DNA of 36,417 nucleotides from a virus: positions 1 through 36,417 of the IMG/VR virus record IMGVR_UViG_3300024518_002530. One strand, written 5' to 3'. A program made the position numbers and the translations under genes. The notes under the pieces are model-generated. The model was given only the letters and a program-made list of their open reading frames with translations, ran no database searches and had not been told where the DNA came from. Position 1 is the first letter of the stretch, and each line of letters starts with the position of its first letter. Shown piece by piece: positions 6,357-12,838 of the stretch.

Positions 6357-7645
6357 CGAATGTAATCGACAATGTAAAAGAGGCCGTCGTCCAACTGGGC
6401 GCCGACTTCAACGCGTGGAAAGAGAAGCGCGAAACCGAGAACGAGGAAGGAAAGGCCGCGATTGACGCTCGGCTGGGCCGCATCGATACCCGTATCGATG
6501 AACTCAATGCCGAGGTCGCCAAGGCCGAACGCCTCTGCATCCCGGGCGTCGAAGCCGGTAAGCATGGCGAGAAAGGTAAATTCTCCTTCGCTCGTATGGC
6601 GAAGCTGGTTACCAACGTCGCAGACATCAATGATCCCGAGTATGGCTACGAGAAGGAAGTCAACGAGATCATGCAGACCCGACGGGACGATCTCCCCGAA
6701 GGGTTCATGGGCAAGACGGCGATCAACGCCGCGACCGATACCGGTGGCGCGTTCCTGATTTCGACCGAATTGCAGACCGACCTGATTCCGAAGCTCGAAG
6801 CCATGTCGATTACGTCGGCCCTCGGAGTCACCCGACTCGACGGGTTGCGTGGGAACGTGGCCTGGCCGAAGGACGAGGGTGGGATCACCGCCGCGTACAT
6901 CGATACCGAAGCCGAGGAAACCGGTGCGGAATCGGTGGACACGTATTCCCAGGTGAACTTGCGCCCGCATGTTCTTGCGGCGTTCGTTCCCCTCACGTTC
7001 CAGATGCTCAACCAACCGGCGATTGCGATTGAGTCGCACATCGCCAACCGGATTGCGCTGAAGATCGCGTTGCGGGAAGACCTATCCGTGTTCACCGGTT
7101 CCTCGGCGGAATCGCAACCTCGTGGGATCACCACCACCACGGGCATTCAGACGGTGAACTGGTCGACCGCTCCGGGGACCCCGGTGTTCTCGGGGGCGTC
7201 TGGCGCCCAGAACATCACGCAAGGGCTACGTCTCTACATCAAGGCGATGTTGGACGAGAACGCTTTCGAGGGTGCGACTAAACTTGGTTGGGCTATGTCG
7301 CCGAGTTCGGCGCACGCCATTGGTCTTACCAAGGACAGTGACGGGCATACGATCTTCATGGGGAACAACGATGATGTACTCAAGTCATTGCTGACCCACC
7401 CTGTCAAGATTTCTACGCAGCTTGAGCAGTCGGGCAACACCGACGAGTTCTTGATGTTTGCGGACTGGGCTCAGGTGCTCAATGCGCACTGGGGAACGAT
7501 GGCGTTTGCGTCGTCCGACACCACGGAAACGAACTTCCGCAGATTGCGCACCACTCTGCGAGCGGTCACCGCTCACGATGTGGGCGTGCTTCAGCCGAAG
7601 TCGTTCGTTACCTCCAGCAATTTCAACGTCAGCGCAACCATCTAG
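6353..7645 (+). CDS. Major capsid protein, HK97 fold, 430 aa
   Basis: The first 100 or so residues are a charged coiled coil (KEKRETENEEGKAAIDARL...), typical of the delta domain that acts as a built-in scaffold and is removed by the protease encoded just upstream. The mature part begins around the TDTGGAFLISTELQTDLIP segment and has the usual E-loop, P-domain and A-domain flow (AFVPLTFQMLNQPAIAIESHIANRIALKIALREDLSVFTG). Length and order fit the family well. The exact cut site cannot be read from the sequence. The start overlaps the protease stop by 4 bases. Confidence 0.93.
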   Translation: MTNVIDNVKEAVVQLGADFNAWKEKRETENEEGKAAIDARLGRIDTRIDELNAEVAKAERLCIPGVEAGKHGEKGKFSFARMAKLVTNVADINDPEYGYEKEVNEIMQTRRDDLPEGFMGKTAINAATDTGGAFLISTELQTDLIPKLEAMSITSALGVTRLDGLRGNVAWPKDEGGITAAYIDTEAEETGAESVDTYSQVNLRPHVLAAFVPLTFQMLNQPAIAIESHIANRIALKIALREDLSVFTGSSAESQPRGITTTTGIQTVNWSTAPGTPVFSGASGAQNITQGLRLYIKAMLDENAFEGATKLGWAMSPSSAHAIGLTKDSDGHTIFMGNNDDVLKSLLTHPVKISTQLEQSGNTDEFLMFADWAQVLNAHWGTMAFASSDTTETNFRRLRTTLRAVTAHDVGVLQPKSFVTSSNFNVSATI

Positions 7646-7663
7646 CTGATAGGAGATAACGCC

Positions 7664-8101
7664 ATGACTACCACTGCAATGAACCCGAGCGATCTTCTCC
7701 AGCCGTATCTGGTGATGTCGCCCAGCACCCTCGCCTCTGGCGTGGATGTGGACTTGACGACCGGCATCGATATGTCGCTCTTCGAGTACATTCTGATTCA
7801 TGTGTCTGTCGGCTCGACAGGGGGAACCCTGACCGTCACGCCGCAACACTCCAACACCCTGACCGTTTCCGGGGGCGGGTACACCGCTACCGGCACGGCC
7901 ATCACGTTGGCCGCTACGGCCGACAACAACCTCAAGCAGTTCGAGCTGCGCACGCACGGTAAGAAGCGTTACCTGAACATCAACGCTGTTACGACCGTGA
8001 ACTCGTGCGTTGCATCGATCGTCGTCCAAGGAGTTGGGCGACAGTACCCGGTGAACTTCGCTGTTCTGACTGGCTCCACTGCCGAGCTGGGTCTTTCCTA
8101 A
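7664..8101 (+). CDS. Probable head decoration or minor head protein, paralogue 1, 145 aa
   Basis: A perfect TAGGAG ribosome site precedes the ATG 18 bases after the capsid stop. The product is rich in Thr, Ser, Gly and beta-branched residues with no charge clusters, as in virion surface beta-sandwich proteins. Two stretches, MSLFEYILIHVSVGSTGG and THGKKRYLNINAV, have counterparts in the next gene (SKFDYVVYMIHTTAGST and VNGFQRYIKLVCT), so the two look like tandem copies. The position after the capsid suggests a head decoration role; the exact function is inferred. Confidence 0.6.
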   Translation: MTTTAMNPSDLLQPYLVMSPSTLASGVDVDLTTGIDMSLFEYILIHVSVGSTGGTLTVTPQHSNTLTVSGGGYTATGTAITLAATADNNLKQFELRTHGKKRYLNINAVTTVNSCVASIVVQGVGRQYPVNFAVLTGSTAELGLS

Positions 8102-8112
8102 CCCCACCCCCC

Positions 8113-8154
8113 GGGGGGACGGGGATTCGCCTCTCCTCGTCCCCCCACCTTTTC
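8113..8154 (+). terminator. Strong hairpin with T-run inside the head operon
   Basis: GGGGGGACG (8113-8121) pairs with CGTCCCCCC (8138-8146), followed by ACCTTTTC. It fills the gap between the two paralogous small head genes and ends only a few bases before the next ATG. A partial terminator here would lower expression of everything downstream of the capsid and first decoration gene. The hairpin also leaves no room for a ribosome site for the next gene. Confidence 0.65.
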
Positions 8155-8157
8155 ATC

Positions 8158-8577
8158 ATGGCTATCGGAACAGGACCCAACGAATCGCTGCTCATCGAGA
8201 CGCATGTTGCGTCTGGCAGCCACAGCACCCCGCAACAGGGCACGGGTACCGACACGTCCAAGTTTGACTACGTGGTGTACATGATCCACACCACTGCCGG
8301 GTCAACCTTCACGGGCATGACGATCAAGGTGCAGGATAGCCCTGATAATTCTACGTGGACACTCGTCCAGACTCTTGCCGATCCGGGAGCGTTCGCTGCT
8401 CTGACTCCGCTGTACATCCGCGTCAACGGTTTCCAGCGGTATATCAAGCTCGTATGCACGCCTACCGGTGGCTCGTGGTCTGGCGGGGTACTCTCCGTTC
8501 TCATGGCCCCCGGCTGGGCAAACTCCGCGTTTGACTCCATGACGTGGTTCGATGAAATCCTGACCCCTGGCGGTTGA
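8158..8577 (+). CDS. Probable head decoration or minor head protein, paralogue 2, 139 aa
   Basis: The ATG at 8158 (MAIGTGPNESLLIETHV) is chosen because longer in-frame starts would lie in the previous gene. It lacks any Shine-Dalgarno site: the bases upstream are the 3' arm of a hairpin and CCTTTTCATC. The product is a Thr/Ser/Gly-rich beta protein with segments that align with the preceding gene. The C-terminal 20 residues are aromatic (WANSAFDSMTWFDEIL) and not shared. A virion surface role is likely. Confidence 0.6.
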   Translation: MAIGTGPNESLLIETHVASGSHSTPQQGTGTDTSKFDYVVYMIHTTAGSTFTGMTIKVQDSPDNSTWTLVQTLADPGAFAALTPLYIRVNGFQRYIKLVCTPTGGSWSGGVLSVLMAPGWANSAFDSMTWFDEILTPGG

Positions 8578-8578
8578 T

Positions 8579-8785
8579 ATGAAACAGCAAGTGAAACATG
8601 GATGCACGCTCTACCGCCGAGACGGATCCGTCTGGGCCAAGACTGGCGAGGATGTCGAGATCGATTACAACGATCCCGATTGCGTCAACGCCATGCACGG
8701 CCAGCGGCAGAAGCTCAAGAACGCGCCGCCGCGCCGGGTGATGCCGAAGATGACCCGTGAAGTTCGCACCAAAGATATAGAGTAA
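8579..8785 (+). CDS. Small basic hypothetical protein in head block, 68 aa
   Basis: This starts one base after the previous stop and its TAA shares its last base with the ATG of the connector gene. The product is short and basic (KNAPPRRVMPKMTREVRTKDIE at the end) with two Cys and no membrane segment. In phages of this type the slot between decoration and connector genes often holds a small unassigned protein; the N-terminal part (GCTLYRRDGSVWAKTGEDVEI) may form a small beta fold. No function is claimed. Confidence 0.6.
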   Translation: MKQQVKHGCTLYRRDGSVWAKTGEDVEIDYNDPDCVNAMHGQRQKLKNAPPRRVMPKMTREVRTKDIE

Positions 8786-9399
8786 TGGTCAACGTCACCT
8801 CACGAGGAAGAGTCAAGACTCTGTTGGGCCTAACCGGCACAACGGAGGATGATTTTATCGATACCCTCGTGTCTGGCGTGAGCGCCGAGATTGCGAAGTA
8901 CATCGGACGTCCGATCTCCGAGGAGTCACGCACCGAGCAGTACACCGTTCTCACCAACGGGCGGCAGATATTCCTGAGGGCAACGCCGATCCTCACCGTC
9001 ACATCGATCATCGTCGATCCGTTCTGGCAGTTCACCGGGACCGCGGTGGCGAGTACCCGGTACAACATCGAGACGGATACCGGCGCCGTGTATTTCATGG
9101 ACGCCATCGTTGGCGGGTTTCGCGTGTCGGGATACGAGTCGTCGGTGAAGAACGCGATTCAGGTTATCTACACGGGCGGGCTCGGTGCGTCGGCTGGCGA
9201 CGTGATATCGAACCACCCGAACATCGCGCTTGCTGCGGACATCCAGATTGGCGAGGACTTCAGGCGGCGGAACAACCCCGACACGAAGCAGCGCGGTGGT
9301 CCGTCGGGTGGGCGATCGTGGACGGATGCGCACAGGTTCCTCCCCCGAGTGCAGCAGATGCTAGCCACCGAAGTCCGGTACATACTGGGGTCGAGGTGA
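8785..9399 (+). CDS. Head-tail connector, HK97 gp6-like adaptor, 204 aa
   Basis: The opening GRVKTLLGLTGTTEDDFIDTLVSGVSAEIAKYIGRPI is the hallmark of gp6-like connectors, which form a ring below the portal and extend the DNA channel. It is somewhat longer than HK97 gp6: a beta-rich middle (YTVLTNGRQIFLRATPILTVTSIIV) is followed by helices near the C-terminus. The ATG touches the previous stop and its own TGA overlaps the next ATG. Confidence 0.85.
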   Translation: MVNVTSRGRVKTLLGLTGTTEDDFIDTLVSGVSAEIAKYIGRPISEESRTEQYTVLTNGRQIFLRATPILTVTSIIVDPFWQFTGTAVASTRYNIETDTGAVYFMDAIVGGFRVSGYESSVKNAIQVIYTGGLGASAGDVISNHPNIALAADIQIGEDFRRRNNPDTKQRGGPSGGRSWTDAHRFLPRVQQMLATEVRYILGSR

Positions 9400-10079
9400 T
9401 GGCTATTTTTGAAGTCAACGTCGACGATGACGCGGTGACGGCCACGTTTCGTAAACTGGGCGGGCCGAAGAAACTCAGGGTGATGCGGAAGGCGCTCAAC
9501 GATGTGGGGTTCCTCCATACCCGGACCATGGCTCAGAGTCGGTTCAAGCCGTACACGGGGCGGGCACGTGGGCGGAAGATGCAGAACCGGTCGGGGGCGT
9601 TACGCCGGTCGATCGGGCATAAGGTCGATGGGGGTACACTGGATGCCCTGGCCCTGAAACTGTTCGTCGCATCACCGTACGCGCGCATCCAAGAGGAAGG
9701 CGGGACGATCACAGCGAAGCGCAGTAGGTTCCTCACCATCCCGACGAAGGCTGCACTCACCAGGGGCGGCGCTCAGTCTGGACGGTTCCGGATCAGGAAG
9801 ACCGCGAACGGGTTCAGGACCGACGTAGGACCGACGTTCATATTCAAGAGTCGTGGCGGCAACCTGCTCATCGGCGTGAAGTCCGACAAGACGGGGAAGG
9901 CTCTCGCAACCGGGGCAGGGCGGAACAAGCAACTCAAGGCAATCTACATCCTCCGCCGTAGTGTCAAGATCCCCCCGCGCCTTCGGTTCAAACAGACGTT
10001 CCGCAAACGTACGCGCAAGTTCCTCGATCAACGCATCCAGACGGCTGGGGACGAAATCGTACAGGACGCAGTTCAGTGA
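9399..10079 (+). CDS. Neck or tail-completion protein, HK97 gp10 / Mu gpG-like, 226 aa
   Basis: The ATG at 9399 overlaps the connector's TGA. The product shows the pattern of the gp10/virion-morphogenesis family: an N-terminal helix with an LRVMRKALNDVGFLHT segment, RSGALRRSI, YARIQEEGGTI and, toward the end, RSVKIPPRLRF followed by a basic helix. Members act at head-tail joining or tail completion. It is very basic. Its stop overlaps the next gene by 4 bases. Confidence 0.75.
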   Translation: MAIFEVNVDDDAVTATFRKLGGPKKLRVMRKALNDVGFLHTRTMAQSRFKPYTGRARGRKMQNRSGALRRSIGHKVDGGTLDALALKLFVASPYARIQEEGGTITAKRSRFLTIPTKAALTRGGAQSGRFRIRKTANGFRTDVGPTFIFKSRGGNLLIGVKSDKTGKALATGAGRNKQLKAIYILRRSVKIPPRLRFKQTFRKRTRKFLDQRIQTAGDEIVQDAVQ

Positions 10080-10441
10080 CCACCCTAACCGTAGCCCCCT
10101 ACTTCCCTGTCGCAGTACAGGAGATGCGTCGTGCGGTATCCACACCGCAGGATACGGGGCAGGTTGTGCGTCGTCAGGTTCAGTCCAGCGTGTCACGAAA
10201 CAGCAACCGCGCATCCCTGCGTCAGTGGCAAGTCACGTGGGGTCCGATCACCGTCGCTGAGAAAACGAGTATCCTATCGGTGTTCGATGCCGCCATGGGG
10301 CGGGCGTTTCAGATCACGTGGACACCGCCGGGTCTGTCTGCGGGTGCGATCCCCGTCCGGTTCATGAGTGATGCGCTAGACATCCGGCACATCCAGGGCA
10401 AGCTGTACTCGATCAGCGCCGCGCTTGAGGAGGTGATCTGA
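10076..10441 (+). CDS. gpM-like small tail protein in the neck region, 121 aa
   Basis: The second half (residues about 50-121) has the layout of lambda gpM: an aromatic strand (WQVTWGPI), a helix (EKTSILSVFDAAMG), a W/F-TPP turn (ITWTPPG), and a closing beta strand ending SISAALEEVI. The same layout ends the 15233 gene (FPFTPPGG ... SLQFSMEEIL), so the window holds two related domains. gpM itself belongs at the tail tip; here a stand-alone copy sits between neck and tail-terminator genes. It may have been recruited as an adaptor. The start overlaps the previous gene (GTGACC...), using GTG at 10076. Confidence 0.65.
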   Translation: MTTLTVAPYFPVAVQEMRRAVSTPQDTGQVVRRQVQSSVSRNSNRASLRQWQVTWGPITVAEKTSILSVFDAAMGRAFQITWTPPGLSAGAIPVRFMSDALDIRHIQGKLYSISAALEEVI

Positions 10442-10899
10442 TGGCGGATCCCGTACCGATGCGCATCCTGCAAGACCTGGAGACCACGCTCGGTCTGCCC
10501 GATGGGGGGAGCAGTTATTTCTTCGATATCCAGAAGGTCCTCATCCCCGGCTTGAACGAGTTCGAGATCCTGGAGTTTCCCGGCATCGCGATCATCCCCG
10601 AGGGGACGGTCGATGACGATACCGAACTCCTGTCCGAGCAGACCACGCGGTGGAACATCCTTCTTATCGCCGCCCTCAACGTGCGCACGGACGCAGACGA
10701 TCAGATCCTCAAGCTCATCGCAGACGTGTTCAAGGCGTTGATGATTGATCCGCAGCGTGGTGGGAATGCGATCGACACCAAGTGGCGCGGCTGGACTCCC
10801 GCCGCACCGTCCGACGATGCCGACATGATGACGTGGGCCGAAATCAGAATCCAAGTACACTTCCGTACGTCTGACACAGACATGACCGTATCCAGGTAA
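10441..10899 (+). CDS. Probable tail terminator / tail completion protein, 152 aa
   Basis: Between neck and tube genes, a 150-residue alpha/beta protein is the expected place for a gpU-type terminator, which stops tail-tube growth and joins tail to head. The N-terminal helix (PMRILQDLETTLGLPDG), the strand containing FPGIAIIPE, the central strand (TRWNILLIAALNV), the helix DDQILKLIADVFKALM and a final strand (TWAEIRIQVHFRT) fit that fold. The call rests on position and layout more than on strict motifs. Confidence 0.65.
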   Translation: MADPVPMRILQDLETTLGLPDGGSSYFFDIQKVLIPGLNEFEILEFPGIAIIPEGTVDDDTELLSEQTTRWNILLIAALNVRTDADDQILKLIADVFKALMIDPQRGGNAIDTKWRGWTPAAPSDDADMMTWAEIRIQVHFRTSDTDMTVSR

Positions 10900-10904
10900 C
10901 CCCG

Positions 10905-12149
10905 ATGGCATTCCTAACCAAAAGACGACAGATCGCGGCCCGTTTGGAAACCACCCTGGGGACCGCCGAAACGCTGACCGCTGGAGACAACATCCCGCGA
11001 ATCAGTAACGTGACGTGGGCTCCCACGTCGTTGCAGGTTGAACGCAACATCAACCGGAATACGCTGACGCCGTTCCCCAAACTCGTGCCGGGTCAGACCA
11101 CGATTCAGTTCACGTTTGACGTTGAGATCGGCGGGCACACCACGAACAGCGCCGCGGAGACCACGCTCGTCGAACCGAACTGGGGCAAGCTCCTGCGCGG
11201 CAGCGCGATGGAGAAGGTTAGCTCTCTGCGGACGATGGAGGGGAATAGCGCGATTGTCGGTGGTCCGTTCCAGCACGGCGAAGGGATGAATCAGGCTGTG
11301 TCCGGAGCTGTGGGGACCGTGGTGGCAGACACCTACACTGGGGCCCCCGCGATCTACATCGAAGAAACCTCCGGGACGTTCAACGCCACCAACGAAATCA
11401 CTGGTTCGGTATCCGGAGCAACGATCACCCCCGGCACCCTGAGTACTGCAACGAACATCGCGTACCGGTTGCGCAGCGACACGGACAGCATGGAGGGACT
11501 CACGATGTCCCTGTACGCTGACGGCAAGATCGTCAAGGCCCGCGGGTGCATGGGCACCATGGACTTCGTGTATCAGCACGGCAACCCGGTCAAGGCGTCA
11601 TGCACGTTTGACGGGATCTTTGTCAGCAACGCCGACGGGGAACTGCTGTCCGGGACCGGACTCCAGGTCAGCCAGTTCGTGCCGCCGACGTTCTTCTCGG
11701 GGAACACGGTCCTCAGTCTGACCGACGCGTCGGACGTCTACGGAACCGGGCAGACCGGCGCCGCGGGACCGTTGAACACGATCGGGCTGTCCCTCGGGAA
11801 CTCGGTCGTCATGCGGGAGAACTCGCTCGCCGCATCCGGTGGGCTGGACAACGCGTTCATCAGCGAGCGTGCGGGCGTCGGGTCGTTCAACCCCGATGAA
11901 CTGCTGAACTCGACGTACGACTTCATCTCATCGTTCACGGGTGGAACTTTGAACAGGATGCGGCTGCAAGTGGGAACCACCCACGGCAACCGCTTTGAGT
12001 GGCACACCCCCGGGATGCTGTTCACCGGCATGGGAGACGGCGACCGCGATGGGGTGTATACCCTGGACGCGTCGTTCGATCTCACTGGCGGGGACTACGG
12101 TTCTGGTGCAGCGGGGTCGGATAACGAGCTCGTCATCATTGTTCGGTAA
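10905..12149 (+). CDS. Major tail tube protein, 414 aa
   Basis: The position between the tail terminator and the G/GT chaperones, with strong beta character throughout, marks this as the tail-tube subunit. At 414 residues it is larger than the usual 150-250, and the region around 130-180 (VVADTYTGAPAIYIEETSGTFNATNEITGSVSGATI) reads like an inserted surface domain. After it, the tube-like core resumes (MEGLTMSLYADGKIVKARGCMGTMDFVYQHG). Extra Ig-like or decoration domains on tube proteins are known in siphophages; here the insertion is inferred. Confidence 0.75.
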   Translation: MAFLTKRRQIAARLETTLGTAETLTAGDNIPRISNVTWAPTSLQVERNINRNTLTPFPKLVPGQTTIQFTFDVEIGGHTTNSAAETTLVEPNWGKLLRGSAMEKVSSLRTMEGNSAIVGGPFQHGEGMNQAVSGAVGTVVADTYTGAPAIYIEETSGTFNATNEITGSVSGATITPGTLSTATNIAYRLRSDTDSMEGLTMSLYADGKIVKARGCMGTMDFVYQHGNPVKASCTFDGIFVSNADGELLSGTGLQVSQFVPPTFFSGNTVLSLTDASDVYGTGQTGAAGPLNTIGLSLGNSVVMRENSLAASGGLDNAFISERAGVGSFNPDELLNSTYDFISSFTGGTLNRMRLQVGTTHGNRFEWHTPGMLFTGMGDGDRDGVYTLDASFDLTGGDYGSGAAGSDNELVIIVR

Positions 12150-12170
12150 ACTACTACACGGGAGGCAAGT

Positions 12171-12551
12171 ATGCCCATCGCGATCACGCCGGAAACGACG
12201 TGGGAATGGCAACTACCGGAGGATCGGGCCGAGGATGGCTCGATCGATCCGGAGAAGACTACGGTGACGCTGAAGGCGTTGACCGTTCAGCAGGAAGCGC
12301 AGCTTGAGGACATGGCGGCTACGCTGATTGTCAGCGAAGGGACCGCAACCGAAGGCAAGATGCACACGGGTACGGTCGCGCTGAAGACGCTCGAATATGG
12401 GCTGTTTGGGTGGAAGGAGTTCTTCTACGCTGACGGCAAGCCCGTCCCGTTTCGCAAGGAAAACTTCGGGGCATGGTCCGGGGAACATAGGAAACAGATC
12501 GCCAATGCGATCACTGAACGACAGCACGTCACCGCCGACGAAAAAAACTGA
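12171..12551 (+). CDS. Tail assembly chaperone, gpG-like, 126 aa
   Basis: A GGGAGG ribosome site precedes the ATG. This is the short form of the G/GT pair that binds the tape measure during tail assembly. It is acidic and helical with no membrane segment. The last codons, GAA AAA AAC followed by TGA, contain the heptamer A AAA AAC in the right register for -1 slipping. The size and position between tail tube and tape measure are typical. Confidence 0.85.
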   Translation: MPIAITPETTWEWQLPEDRAEDGSIDPEKTTVTLKALTVQQEAQLEDMAATLIVSEGTATEGKMHTGTVALKTLEYGLFGWKEFFYADGKPVPFRKENFGAWSGEHRKQIANAITERQHVTADEKN

Positions 12552-12838
12552 TCTGCGCCCTCGTTCGTCATTGCTACGATCCGGGGGCGGATGCTTCGTT
12601 GCCCGAGGATACTCACAGAGTTTCCCGGGTGTTCCGATTGTTCCAAGCCTACCACAGTCACGGGGTGCTCCCCGCGGCTGGCGGTATGGCCGAGCAGTCG
12701 GCTACCGCCATGGCCGCGTTTCACATCGCGCAAGTCGAAGTCTCGGACATCGAGCGCGAACAGTGGGAGGAGCATGAACGCGAAATGAAGCGCCAAAAAC
12801 TCATAGCCGACATGGAGGGCCGTCACCGTGGTCGCTGA
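12171..12838 (+). CDS. Frameshifted tail assembly chaperone, gpGT-like, 222 aa (slip at 12548)
   Basis: Slipping back one base on A AAA AAC (12542-12548) joins the gpG frame to an open frame that runs without a stop to 12838. The join is 12171-12548 then 12548-12838, adding 96 residues that start LICALVRHCYDPGADASLPED and end in a very charged helix (EREQWEEHEREMKRQKLIADM). The T part has no convincing start of its own, which supports synthesis only as GT. In lambda the T domain binds the tape measure and recruits tube subunits. The tape measure GTG lies 11 bases before the end. Confidence 0.85.
12542..12548 (+). other. Programmed -1 frameshift slippery site
   Basis: The heptamer A AAA AAC is in frame as GAA AAA AAC and is followed at once by the zero-frame TGA. 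This is the classic X XXY YYZ pattern. No strong downstream pseudoknot is obvious by eye; the close stop codon may itself help slippage. Confidence 0.85.

Noticed and set aside
5324-7039. A 571-codon open frame antisense to the protease and capsid genes
   Set aside because: It is the mirror of two certain genes in GC-rich DNA; the product is Arg/Ser-rich in one half and has no motif or ribosome site. A 443-codon one at 4557-5888 is rejected for the same reason.
12599-12838. Separate gene for the chaperone T part, starting at a TTG
   Set aside because: There is no ribosome site and the A AAA AAC slippery site in the correct register explains its expression as GT.
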